Shown: one piece after another, positions 33,031 to 42,316 of the stretch | Layout of the letters: each line of letters opens with the position of its first letter | Position numbering within the stretch: the first letter of the stretch is position 1 | Notes under the pieces: generated by a model | Seen by the model: only the letters and a program-made list of their open reading frames with translations | Database searches by the model: none | Told to the model about the DNA's origin: nothing | From: Hygrophila difformis | Taxonomy: Eukaryota > Streptophyta > Magnoliopsida > Lamiales > Acanthaceae | DNA: 64,000 nt | Assembly (NCBI GenBank): GCA_030278955.1 | Contig: JAOANR010000011.1 | Location: forward strand, 44,193,417-44,257,416 | Reading direction: 5' to 3' | Position numbers and translations under genes: made by a program

Positions 33031-36000
33031 ATGGCTTCAACAACTGAAGATGCTTCTACCGAAACTCTGTCTGCCGAAACTGCTTCTGTGCAGCAGCTGT
33101 GCCCTGAGCTGATCCTTACTGCAGCCGATCAGCCTCACCTAAAGCTTGCGCCGATCCTCTTTGATGGTAAAAACTGGAATTCCTGGAGAATCGCTGTTCG
33201 AAACACCTTGCGCATTAAGAAGAAGATAAAATTCATAGAAGGTACTTTTGCTTGTCCTGCTATTGATGATCCTCGATATGATGATTGGATTATGGTAGAT
33301 TGTATGATTCTTACTTGGCTACACAACTCACTGATTCCTGAGATCACTAGTCAGTACTTGCATATTGAAACCTCATATGGTCTGTGGAAGGAATTGGAGG
33401 ACAGTTATGGTATAACTAGCGGTCCTAAGGTGATTTTGTTGAAAAAGCAACTCGCTAATCTTACTCAGGGAAATAGATCTATAACTAGTTATTATAGTGA
33501 TCTAAAGTCGCAATGGCATAATCTGAAGGCCTTGAAACCTTTCCCCAAATCATGTAGCGCTGAAACCTTGAAAGCTCTAATGGATTCTGATGAATATGAG
33601 CTTCTTACTCAATTCATTATGGGGTTAAATGACAAATACACACATGTTAGTAATCAGATACTTTTGATGGATCCCCTTCCTACGGTTTGCAAGGCTCACT
33701 CCATGTTATGCAATGTTGAGACACAGAATGGAATCATTGATGCTGCTACTAATGACACTAGTTTTGCCCTAGCTACCTTAGACAGAGATTCTGCAGACAA
33801 ATCACTGGGGCAGACTCGTAGTGGTAGCATTGTTTGTAGCTATTGCAAGAAAACTGGACACTCAAAGGAGAAGTGCTACAAATTTGCCAACAAGAATGCA
33901 ACCTGTGATCATTGCAAAAGGAAAGGACACCAGAAAATTAACTGTTTCCTACTCACTGGAGTTGTGCCAGACTGGTACAAAGCTTTGACAGACAAAAGAG
34001 GAAATAGCTCGACAGCTGCAGCTATGGTAACTGGCCCTGATTCTACGGGAGCCAACAAGCATATGGTGGGAACTGATTCTGAGAGAATTGCTAAACTTGA
34101 GGAGATGATCAAGGAGTTGGCTAAATCTAATGTTGGAGGTGCTAACAGCTGCAATCCTGTGGACTATGCTGGAGGCATCTTCATGGCAGGTAGCTCACTA
34201 ACTCATTCCTCTTTCAATTTGAGTAATCAATGGCTTTTTGACTCTGGAGCTAGCTGTCACATTTGTGCTACACCTTCCCTATTGCTTGACCCTCAGCCAT
34301 GTTCTATTAGACATTCCATAACTCTGCCAGATGGCTCTATAAAGTTCCCCTCTCTCATAGGATCAGTGAAGTTACATAATACTCTCATTGTTCCTAATGT
34401 TTATCATGTGCCTGGTATAGTGTTGAACTTGATTTCCATTAGTCAACTTACCAAAGACCTACAGTACTTTGCTACCTTTTATCCCACTTATTGCATATTG
34501 CAGGACCTGAAGTCTAGAAGAGTTGTACTCAAAGTTCCATTATCTAGCAAACTTTACACTGTTGGTTGTTCTTCTGTTGATGCTTCAAATTCATTTTCAG
34601 TTAATTCTGTTGCCAATCATACTTCTAATACTGTAAAGGATTGGCACAATAAACTTGGCCACCCTTCTTCCATTGTTATGAAACATCTTGGTTTTGAAAT
34701 TGATGAGTCTACTTCTATTCCTTGTGATGTCTGCTATTCTGCTAAAATGCATAGGATTCCATTTCATAATAGTAATTCCAAAGCTGTAACACCCTTTGAT
34801 TTGATTCATTGTGATGTTTGGGGACCTTTTACTCCATTGGATAGAAGTGGCTTTAGATATATGTTAACCATAGTTGATGATGCCTCAAGAGCTACATGGA
34901 TATTTCTCTTGAAGCTAAAATCAGACACCTCTGAGCTCCTGTCTCAGTTCTTCACTCTTGTCAAAACTCAGTACAATGGGGTTGTCAAGATTCTTAGATC
35001 CGATAATGGAACTGAATTCTGCAACAAGACTTGTCAATCTCTCTTCCAAAGACTGGGGATAATACACCAAACTTCTTGCTTCTACACTCCTCAACAGAAT
35101 GGCCGTGTGGAAAGGAAGCATCAACACCTTGTGCAAGTGGCCAGAAGCTTGCTGATCACATCTGGAGTTCCAAAGTCTTATTGGGGAGATGCCATGCTCA
35201 ACTCAGCTTACATCATCAACAGACTTCCATCCAAGGTTCTAGGGTGGAAGTCACCATGTGAAATCCTACAAGGGAGCAAACCAGATCTCACCCCCCTTCA
35301 TACCTTCGGATGCCTCTGCTACATGAAGATCCTAAAGTCTCAAGTGGGAAAATTAGATCCAAGAGGTTTAAAGGGAGTAAACTTAGGACTTGTTCCTAAT
35401 AAGAAAGGTTATAGAATATTGGACTTGGTCACCAAACAGATACACATATCAAGGGATGTTACTTTCTTTGACTCTATTTTTCCATTTAAAGTTTGCAGCA
35501 GCCCTACTCAATCCCAAACACTTACCCTACATACTTCATCCACTGAGTTTCCTACTGAAACTCAGTATCCATACTTTCTTCCTGAGGAGCCCACTGCACC
35601 TCAGGCTACAGTGCACTCACCTTTGGCTCCTCATGAGCCAATGAGCCAAACCCTTACCAGTAACTCCCCTGTGTCTCCTACTGAGACACAGATATCAAAC
35701 AATTCTGTAGAAACTCATGGAGAAGTTCCTACATCAGTTGGTCCATCTCCTATGGTCCAGCCTCTTTCACCTACTTCTAGCACAAATGAGACAACTATCC
35801 CCATAGCTTCTAGACCAGAGAGACCTCAGAGAGAAAGAAGAATGCCAAGTAGATACAAAGATTATTATTGTGGATCTGTGGTGGATCCAGAATTTGTTCC
35901 TCAGTCATATGAACAAACTAAAGGGATCTCTCATTGGGAGGATGCAGTTCAAGCAGAAATTGATGCACTTGAAAAGAATCAAACTTGGGAAGTTACATCC

Positions 36001-37512
36001 TTACCTGCAGGCAAGCGCCCTATTGGGTGTAAATGGATATTTCGAGTGAAACATAACTCTGATGGTACTATCAACAAATACAAAGCAAGGTTGGTTGCTA
36101 AGGGGTTCCACCAGAAATATGGAGAAGACTACAAAGACTCCTTTGCACCTGTTGCAAAGACAGTCAGTGTGAGACTCTTATTTGCTCTAGCTGCCTCATT
36201 CAAATGGTCATTGTCACAACTTGATGTCAACAATGCCTTCCTCCATGGTGACCTTGAAGAGGATATCTACATGCATTGTCCACCTGGACTTGGAGCTACT
36301 CCGGGCCAAGTTTGCAAGCTCAAGAAATCTCTCTATGGGCTTAAACAAGCCCCTAGGCAATGGTATGGAGCACTGTCTGTTTTCCTTAAAAATTGTGGTT
36401 ATACTCCTGCCTATGTTGATCAATGTGTCTTCTTGAAGTTTACTCAGCTTGGACTTGTTATGTTAGTTGTATATGTTGATGATGTCCTTATCACTGGAGC
36501 TGACCCCTCTGAAATTAAGGATATCAAGCTAAAACTACATGACAGATTTACCATTAAAGATTTGGGAGCAGCAGCCTATTTTCTTGGGCTAGAAATTACT
36601 TCCTCTGACTCAGGTTACTCCATTTCTCAAGCCAAGTATACATCTGACCTCCTCACTGAAGTGCCAGTTCCTCCAAATCCTAAGGCTCATTCTCCTTGTC
36701 AAGCTCACAAAACCATGTCTGCAGATGGCCCCCTATTTGATGATCCTCATCTCTATAGGAAAATGGTGGGTAAATTACTCTATCTTGGCTTCTCACGTCC
36801 GGACATCTGTTACAGTGTTCAGCAGCTCAGTCAATACATGAATGCACCTACTCAAGCTCACTGGCAAGGTGTCATCCATGTTCTACAGTATCTACACAAC
36901 AGCCCCAAGCTTGGTCTTTTCTACCCATTTGGTCTTTCTCTTGACATCAAAGGCTATTGTGATTCGGACTGGGGCAATTGTCCTGTTACAAGAAGGTCTC
37001 TCACTGGTTATTGTGTCTTCCTTGGAGATTGCTTGATAGCATGGAAGACCAAGAAGCAAGATTATGTTTCCAAAAGTTCAACTGAAGCTGAGTACAGAAG
37101 TTTGGGAGCTGTGGCAGCTGAGCTCCTTTGGGTTGGCTCTTTATTTCAAGAGCTCCATCTTCCTTTACCAGGTCCCTATCCCATCTTTTGTGATAATCTT
37201 TCTGCCATTCAACTGGTAAAGAATCCTATGCATCACGAGAAGACTAAGCACATTGATATTGGGTGCTTATATGTCCGAGATTATTACCAAAAGCACCTCA
37301 TCGATCCTACATTTGTTCCATCCTCATCTCAGTTGGCTGATTTGTTCACGAAGGGCCTACCTCCTAAAGTCTTCCAGTCTCTATGTTCCAAACTGAACCT
37401 CTGGCGATGTTCAGTTTGCGGGGGGGATGCTGAATATTATAGTGATCAAGGCAAGAGAGGCGCAGCAGTTCAAGGGAGTCATGAAGTTACAGATATAGCA
37501 GCTCAAGTTTAA
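33031..37512 (+). CDS. Copia gag-pol polyprotein, intact (1493 aa)
   Basis: Starts at the first ATG after the leader (MASTTEDAST). Gag core in the first 250 residues; two CCHC knuckles at about 267-305 (CSYCKKTGHSKEKC and CDHCKRKGHQKINC); protease FDSGASCH near 402; integrase HHCC at about 540-575 and core motifs CDVWGPF, RSDNGTEF and NGRVERKH (about 594-690); RT from about 999 with YVDD near 1148; RNase H with YCDSDWG, STEAEY and CDNLSAI (about 1309-1390). The last 28 codons are read from the 3' LTR. It makes the particle, copies RNA into DNA and integrates it. Gag resembles that of the left-edge copia fragment. Lineage within copia was not fixed. Confidence 0.93.
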   Translation: MASTTEDASTETLSAETASVQQLCPELILTAADQPHLKLAPILFDGKNWNSWRIAVRNTLRIKKKIKFIEGTFACPAIDDPRYDDWIMVDCMILTWLHNSLIPEITSQYLHIETSYGLWKELEDSYGITSGPKVILLKKQLANLTQGNRSITSYYSDLKSQWHNLKALKPFPKSCSAETLKALMDSDEYELLTQFIMGLNDKYTHVSNQILLMDPLPTVCKAHSMLCNVETQNGIIDAATNDTSFALATLDRDSADKSLGQTRSGSIVCSYCKKTGHSKEKCYKFANKNATCDHCKRKGHQKINCFLLTGVVPDWYKALTDKRGNSSTAAAMVTGPDSTGANKHMVGTDSERIAKLEEMIKELAKSNVGGANSCNPVDYAGGIFMAGSSLTHSSFNLSNQWLFDSGASCHICATPSLLLDPQPCSIRHSITLPDGSIKFPSLIGSVKLHNTLIVPNVYHVPGIVLNLISISQLTKDLQYFATFYPTYCILQDLKSRRVVLKVPLSSKLYTVGCSSVDASNSFSVNSVANHTSNTVKDWHNKLGHPSSIVMKHLGFEIDESTSIPCDVCYSAKMHRIPFHNSNSKAVTPFDLIHCDVWGPFTPLDRSGFRYMLTIVDDASRATWIFLLKLKSDTSELLSQFFTLVKTQYNGVVKILRSDNGTEFCNKTCQSLFQRLGIIHQTSCFYTPQQNGRVERKHQHLVQVARSLLITSGVPKSYWGDAMLNSAYIINRLPSKVLGWKSPCEILQGSKPDLTPLHTFGCLCYMKILKSQVGKLDPRGLKGVNLGLVPNKKGYRILDLVTKQIHISRDVTFFDSIFPFKVCSSPTQSQTLTLHTSSTEFPTETQYPYFLPEEPTAPQATVHSPLAPHEPMSQTLTSNSPVSPTETQISNNSVETHGEVPTSVGPSPMVQPLSPTSSTNETTIPIASRPERPQRERRMPSRYKDYYCGSVVDPEFVPQSYEQTKGISHWEDAVQAEIDALEKNQTWEVTSLPAGKRPIGCKWIFRVKHNSDGTINKYKARLVAKGFHQKYGEDYKDSFAPVAKTVSVRLLFALAASFKWSLSQLDVNNAFLHGDLEEDIYMHCPPGLGATPGQVCKLKKSLYGLKQAPRQWYGALSVFLKNCGYTPAYVDQCVFLKFTQLGLVMLVVYVDDVLITGADPSEIKDIKLKLHDRFTIKDLGAAAYFLGLEITSSDSGYSISQAKYTSDLLTEVPVPPNPKAHSPCQAHKTMSADGPLFDDPHLYRKMVGKLLYLGFSRPDICYSVQQLSQYMNAPTQAHWQGVIHVLQYLHNSPKLGLFYPFGLSLDIKGYCDSDWGNCPVTRRSLTGYCVFLGDCLIAWKTKKQDYVSKSSTEAEYRSLGAVAAELLWVGSLFQELHLPLPGPYPIFCDNLSAIQLVKNPMHHEKTKHIDIGCLYVRDYYQKHLIDPTFVPSSSQLADLFTKGLPPKVFQSLCSKLNLWRCSVCGGDAEYYSDQGKRGAAVQGSHEVTDIAAQV

Positions 37513-37695
37513 TTTGGTGTAGGCAGGGTATTAGTGTCTTTTCCTCTTATTAGTGTCATTCCACTTTGTATAAGCGTTGACACGCTTCTGTAGATAGATA
37601 TATATTTTCCTTTTCCTGCTTTGTAAACACAACTTCATTCATTCATTCAATACACAAGGCAGTTATTTAGCTTGTTCGTTCGAGCTCTTTCAACA
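37428..37695 (+). repeat. 3' LTR of copia element 1
   Basis: 268 bp, same as the 5' LTR; preceded by the purine tract GCGGGGGGGA at 37418-37427. Its end lies inside B3 exon 1, and the LTR frame is open into the exon (RALST then RSTTKS) but offers no ATG there. Confidence 0.95.
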
Positions 37696-38728
37696 AGGAG
37701 TACCACTAAATCCAAATCCAAGCCTAAGCCTTGCTTCTTCAAGATCCTACTTTTGGATTTCACTCGTGCACTTGTGAGCCATACTATGACTATCCATCTA
37801 TCTATCTTTTTGTTTTCATTTTTGGAAACCAATCTGTTTATCTATTCTACCATTTTTCAGAGATTGCCGGCTGTTTTTATCAGAAACTATGGCTCAAATC
37901 TGCCCAGAAGAGTGAAGCTCAGAATCAGTGATCAAACCTGGAAGGTGAAGGTGGAGATGGAGGACAACCTTCAATGCTTCACTCATGGCTGGAACAAATT
38001 TGTAAAAGATGTTGGCCTGGAAATGGGGGAACTCCTGGTTTTCAGAATGACTGCCAATGCCGTGTTCCGTGTTTCAATCTTCGAAACAACCGGCTGCAAA
38101 CGAGAATTCCCCGGCAACCAATTCCCCAGCTGTGATTCCGATGACGAAAGTGATGAGATGAAGTGCAAGAAATGTAATGATGCCCGAGGTATAAGTACTA
38201 GTTTTAACTTATAAATGTTCCATTTTTATGGTCTTGACAATAATTCTGAAACTTTGGATGCGCCGACAGATATGAAGAGCAGGAAACGATCCAGGCCTGG
38301 AAACGATTTTACGATGTCTGAATCGGAAGATCAGGAAAGTCCAGAGCTGTGCTATTCATTCACTCTCAAGGAGTATCAAAAGTTGAGATTGGTATGAAAT
38401 TCATCTCCTTGAATAATACACAATGTTAATTTAACGTCGAATAATAAGAAACTGATGAATCCGATCCGACCAATTTCAGACACTACAAAGGAAATTTGTA
38501 AGAGCTTCTGGAATCCAGAGGTTGCCACAGATTAGGTTGGAGTATCTGCCCGGCGGGTTCGGACATTATATAGCTATCGTGACCTACAGGGGACAAAGCA
38601 GGCTCGACCTGTCCGGCGGGTGGGCTGCATTCCGGGAAGCGTATTTGACCTTAGGCGAGACTTATACCCTGCGGTTCATTCGCAACAAAAATGTCATCCA
38701 GATTAAGAAAGAGGAGATGGACGACTAG

Positions 38729-39180
38729 CTGTTGTAGCCTGCGTGTCGATGTTTTATGCATATGGTAGTATTTGTTTAGTTATTAAGAATGTGTAATCTT
38801 TTGTTTGGAACATGCTCTGTGGATCTTCTTAGTTTTGATTGTGTCCAAATATGAGGTTCGGCAGCCTCGGCGTTTCCTGTATTGTCTGTCTGCCGCTTTG
38901 ATTCCCGAACATGATGTCGGTTCTTGAAATTTTCCGGCGAGCTTGTAGAGGAAGATTAGGGGGCGGAATTGATGCGGGAATCCTTTTGGTAGTAGTAAAT
39001 TTATTTCACGTGTATAACTGAAGTCTTGTAAATTAACTACTAAATTAATTATGCAATTAATGTTTGAGTTTGATGAAAAGTTTTTTCTTTTTTGGGGGAA
39101 TTAATTAGGGTGCAAACGTATTTTTTCGGATTAATGAAGTGTACATATGATTGGATTTTTGATTTTGAACAGTCTCTGTT
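38729..39180. other. 3' flank of B3 copy B, paralogous to 7670-8452
   Basis: No gene. Follows the copy A 3' flank with small differences and lacks the Stowaway MITE present there. GAATGTGTAATCTTTTG and AATTAATTAGGGTGCAAACG are shared markers. Confidence 0.7.
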
Positions 39181-39202
39181 TTTTTTTTCGGAAGACCTTT
39201 TA
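39181..39202 (-). mobile_element. 22-bp LINE remnant with 16-bp target duplication
   Basis: A T-run plus CGGAAGACCTTTTA, the reverse of a typical LINE 3' end with poly-A, sits between two copies of TTGAACAGTCTCTGTT (39165-39180 and 39203-39218). Unit 1 has a single copy at 8441-8456. Confidence 0.7.
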
Positions 39203-39239
39203 TTGAACAGTCTCTGTTAGTATCATTCATTTCATCTGC

Positions 39240-39540
39240 CTTAATATTATTGATTTTGGATAATTTCCTATTTATATAAATGGAAATTTAATTACTCTTA
39301 TTAGACATGCTTCATTCAATAGAAGGCTGTAGTTTTTAAAATTTCGTTTTACACATACTTTAGAAAGCTGTCGCAGCAAAAAGAAGAAAAAAATTAAAAT
39401 AAAACTTTGCAAATAGTTTTTGGAAACTTCAAAAACTATTTTCTAATTTAATAATTTTTTTAAAAAATGCAACTATTTCTACAAATCACTTTATACTGTA
39501 TAAAAATAAAACCCCAAAGCAAAGTCCATAACTTCTAACC
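39240..39540. other. AT-rich insertion into unit 2, unassigned
   Basis: Lies between two blocks that are adjacent in unit 1 (TCATTCATTTCAT and AATGAAGGATGTGAATT). No ends or coding potential recognised. Confidence 0.4.
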
Positions 39541-39655
39541 TTAAGTTGGAATTCGATTCCCAACCCGACCTTCTATCCTTTCATTTTATCCCTTTATAAT
39601 TTGTGTGACATGGGCTCCCACCACCCCTTTTCTCGCTTCGGCTCCTCAAAAAAAA
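39540..39655 (+). mobile_element. SINE family 1, plus strand, 5'-truncated
   Basis: Box B-like GAATTCGATTCCCAACCC, then TTATAATTTGTGTGACATGG and a final A-run at 39648-39661. Confidence 0.65.
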
Positions 39656-39699
39656 AAAAAATCCCAAACTTTTATTAAAATCTACAGTTCCAGTTGTCA

Positions 39700-39843
39700 A
39701 ACTAGGAAATGGATGGTGGTAGCAAATGTCAAGCAAATTACAAAGGAAAAAATGAGAGGGATGGGGGGCCGGACGGGGAATGAAACTCTAACCTTCAGAT
39801 TTAGGAGTTAAGAGATTTGACCAAATGAGCAAGTCCACATCCC
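39700..39843 (-). mobile_element. SINE family 1, minus-strand head part
   Basis: AATTACAAAGGAAAAAATGAG, GGGGGGCCGGACGGGGAATG and the tRNA-like right end GACCAAATGAGCAAGTCCAC match the copies at 2691 and 8628 with divergence. Confidence 0.6.
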
Positions 39844-39859
39844 CTATATACACATTATA

Positions 39860-40123
39860 CTTCGTCCGTTTTGATATAACTGAATCATTTGCATAGTTTT
39901 TATTATTTATTAGATAACTTTCATTAACCTAATTTTTTTAACATATTTATATAAGACAAACATAGTCAAGTGAGATCTTGTTAAGATTCGTTGAATAATG
40001 TGGTTTTAAAATATTAAATTTTAATAGTTTTTACTTGTATACAATTTGAGTTATTAAAATTTAAATATGTGTCTTGGATTGCGTGAAATGCAGAAATGAA
40101 CAGTTATTAAAAAATAGAGGTAG
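39860..40123. mobile_element. Stowaway-like MITE, diverged
   Basis: CTTCGTCCGTTTTGATATAA at left and ATAGAGGTAG at right, TA on both sides, 264 bp. Shares the AGTCAAGTGAGATCTTGTT word with 7947-8206. Confidence 0.65.
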
Positions 40124-40194
40124 TAATTAATAACTCCTCCATAAGGTTTAAACTCATATAAATAATCTCTATCGGGTTAATTGTCGTATTTTTC

Positions 40195-40303
40195 ATTCCC
40201 CATCCGTCCCTGTATCCATCCTTTTTATTCTCTGTATAATTTATATGACATATATTCCCACCACCAATTTTCTATCTTGTATAGGCTATCCAACCCAAAA
40301 AAA
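40195..40303 (+). mobile_element. SINE family 1, plus-strand fragment
   Basis: CCCATCCGTCCCTGTATCC then TATAATTTATATGACATAT and CTTGTATAGGCTATCC ending in an A-run. Confidence 0.5.
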
Positions 40304-40914
40304 GTCTTTTGAAGTTATAATACATGTACATATATCAATGAAGGATGTGAATTTACCAAATTAATTTTAAACAAGTAATAAAAAGTAAAAATAGGAATAT
40401 AATAATGGTTGAAGATAAAATAAGGGTAGTTAATATTTTCAGATTGAATTCTACAAATGACATTTGAAGGATAAATTATTAAAATAATACACTTAAAATA
40501 CTCCATTCCCAAAATATAGTACAAACTCGTCGGTTTAACAAGCGATTAGCAAAATATATTTTTTAGAATAAAATAATCATGAATCCCTTATTATTCAAAT
40601 AAAAAATTATAAAATATTACTAACAGGCGAGTAGAATAAGAAATTTAAAAAAAATAAAAAATAAATAATTACTATGGTGATGAGTAACTAATAAAAATAA
40701 TTACTTATGTCATCACACATTTCCATGATTGATTTAAAGATTAATTAACCAAAATCTGATTAATTAATTCATTAAAATGGAAGTTATGAATTGGTATTGG
40801 AAAAAAAATATCATGCACGTGGAAATATATTATATTTTTAATTTTCTTCCAAAAATATATATACCTAAAATATATAAACAAAACATATACTACTCATATT
40901 AAAAAAAATTAAGT

Positions 40915-41092
40915 AAATACGAGGGTATCCACAGGTCTCATTGGACCCAAGACGAATCCCTCAAGTATCGGGTGAGCATTGAATGGTTGTCTCCCTCAAA
41001 GCAGACATACATAACTGGTCGAACCCTATACATTTGTTTAAACTGCAAGAGTCATATACCGCTCAGGCCAATTGTGTTTGTTCATACTACTC
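40915..41092 (-). mobile_element. SINE family 2, third copy
   Basis: GAGGGTATCCACAGGTCTCA, CATTGGACCCAAGACGAATC and the box B-like GGTCGAACCC match the copies at 8955 and 9233. Confidence 0.7.
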
Positions 41093-41097
41093 AGATT

Positions 41098-41243
41098 AAT
41101 TTTTTTATACTGAACAAAGGGAAGTTCATATCACACAAATTATAAGGGGACAAAGGGAATGAATAGGAGGTCGGATGGGGATCAAATTCCCAACCTATAA
41201 GTTGGGAGTCGGGGTCTTAACAACTAGGCCCAAGTCCTCGTTT
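41098..41243 (-). mobile_element. SINE family 1, minus strand
   Basis: T-run at the left, CACAAATTATAAGGGGACAA, then GGATCAAATTCCCAACCTAT and ACTAGGCCCAAGTCC. Diverged from 8628-8796. Confidence 0.6.
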
Positions 41244-41255
41244 TTTTTTTTAAGA

Positions 41256-41600
41256 AATAATTTTGCTATTGATTTTCTTCCACATATTATGCATGTAGAA
41301 GTATAATTCATAATTCCATGTTAATAAATTAAATAAAGACTTAGACTTTGGTTAATCATAACCAAAATTTTAAATATCGGTATCGATGTCTATATCGGTC
41401 ATTTAAATTTACGGAAATTTCGAAGAAAATTTAGAAGATATTTGTATTTTTTTAAAAAACCACATCGAGATTCCGAGATGATGAAAATGAAGATATTTCA
41501 AAATTCATCCCCTTTGTTCCTATATAATTAGTAATACGCTAACAATACTCATGCAATAATATACTATACTGATGATATTGTTGATAATTTGATACCATGC
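41256..41600. other. AT-rich spacer, no feature
   Basis: Only a short stretch of ATCGGTATCGATGTCTATATCGG near 41378 recalls the motif-rich MITEs; no boundaries seen. Confidence 0.35.
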
Positions 41601-41606
41601 ACCATG

Positions 41607-41846
41607 TTTTTTTTGTTTTTTTTTTTTTTTGAGGGGAAGTCAATTTTATTAATAAGAGTTCATAATCTAGTCTCGAGAATGTCTGAGACTTACAACAAAC
41701 GAACATGTGCAACACCAACTAAATAGCAGGAATCTAAAACGAAAACAGAGACGGTACACACCAAGCCTAAAGTAAAAAACCTAAACAAATCCAATCCCTG
41801 GAATCAAAACCAAAAACGCAATAGCCGAGTCGCCCTATAGTGTAGC
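41607..41846 (-). mobile_element. LINE 3' end, interrupted by copia element 2
   Basis: T-run (41607-41630) is the tail; minus strand reads ATTAATAAAATTGACTTCCC before poly-A, a common plant LINE end. The copia element lies at its other side, so the rest of this LINE should continue right of 46857, where no recognisable LINE coding sequence was found. Confidence 0.65.
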
Positions 41847-42229
41847 TGTTGTGGAATAATGGAGCTATTAATTAAATAATAAAGAGAACACCAAGATTTA
41901 ACGAGGTTCGGCACAAATATGCCTACGTCCTCCGGGCCCCACCGAACTATTATTTCACTATGAAATGAAATAATATTACAAAAAGGTTATAGGAAATAAT
42001 CCTATACCACAAAACCCTCTCAACGAGAAACACTCACAAAGGCTAAAAACTACAATAGGAGAAGAGAGATCAAAGGCAAGCTTCTTGCCTTTGCTTGTGT
42101 TGGGATGTTCTTACAAATGAGTGGCCTTGGTATTTATAGGCACAAAATCCATCCACTCCACTAACTTCATCTACTACATTAAATTCATCAACTCCATTTT
42201 CTCCATTGGATTTGGATGCCCACTTCACA
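41847..42229 (-). repeat. 3' LTR of copia element 2
   Basis: On the plus strand TGTTGTGGAATAATGG ... CCCACTTCACA. The plus-strand sequence next to it, AATCTCCACCTT, is the purine tract AAGGTGGAGATT of the element strand. Confidence 0.93.
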
Positions 42230-42316
42230 AATCTCCACCTTGGTGCATCTCAAATCACATTATCCCCTTCAAGGTTCTCTCGTCACGAAATTCGGTAGGA
42301 CCTCCAAATGCGCTTT

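Larger units (their letters stand above)
32653..37695 (+). mobile_element. Complete Ty1/copia element in exon 1 of B3 copy B
   Basis: 5043 bp with 268-bp LTRs that look identical base by base. AGGAG is duplicated at 32648-32652 and 37696-37700. One uninterrupted polyprotein frame, a perfect primer-binding site and a G-rich purine tract are present. It has all the visible parts of an autonomous element and is probably very young. Confidence 0.95.
32606..38728 (+). pseudogene. REM-type B3 gene, copy B, split by a copia insertion
   Basis: Exon 1 begins at ATG 32606 and is interrupted after 32652, inside codon 16; it resumes at 37701 and ends at 37773. Exons 2-4 are 37861-38188, 38270-38391 and 38480-38728. 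All GT/AG junctions match copy A. Outside the insertion every codon is open (272 codons before stop). Domain 1 has WNKFVKDVGLEMGELLVFRM and domain 2 has GGWAAFREAYL, almost as in copy A. Read from its own ATG, exon 1 now runs into the 5' LTR and stops at 32737. The gene looks freshly inactivated, unless transcription from the 3' LTR supplies a new start. Confidence 0.87.
17213..40480 (+). repeat. Segmental duplication unit 2 (contains B3 copy B)
   Basis: Same backbone and orientation as 2877-8610, expanded about fourfold by insertions: a MULE-like element, three MITEs, a LINE tail, an 11.7-kb gypsy element, a 5.0-kb copia element, a 22-bp LINE remnant and several SINE pieces. It lacks the LINE at 3214, MITEs at 5120 and 7947, the 5597 element and the 8628 SINE of unit 1. 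Confidence 0.82.

Noticed and set aside
33135..37036. Many 60-85 codon frames on both strands within the copia polyprotein
   Set aside because: They overlap the intact 1493-codon frame, have no domains and are shadows.
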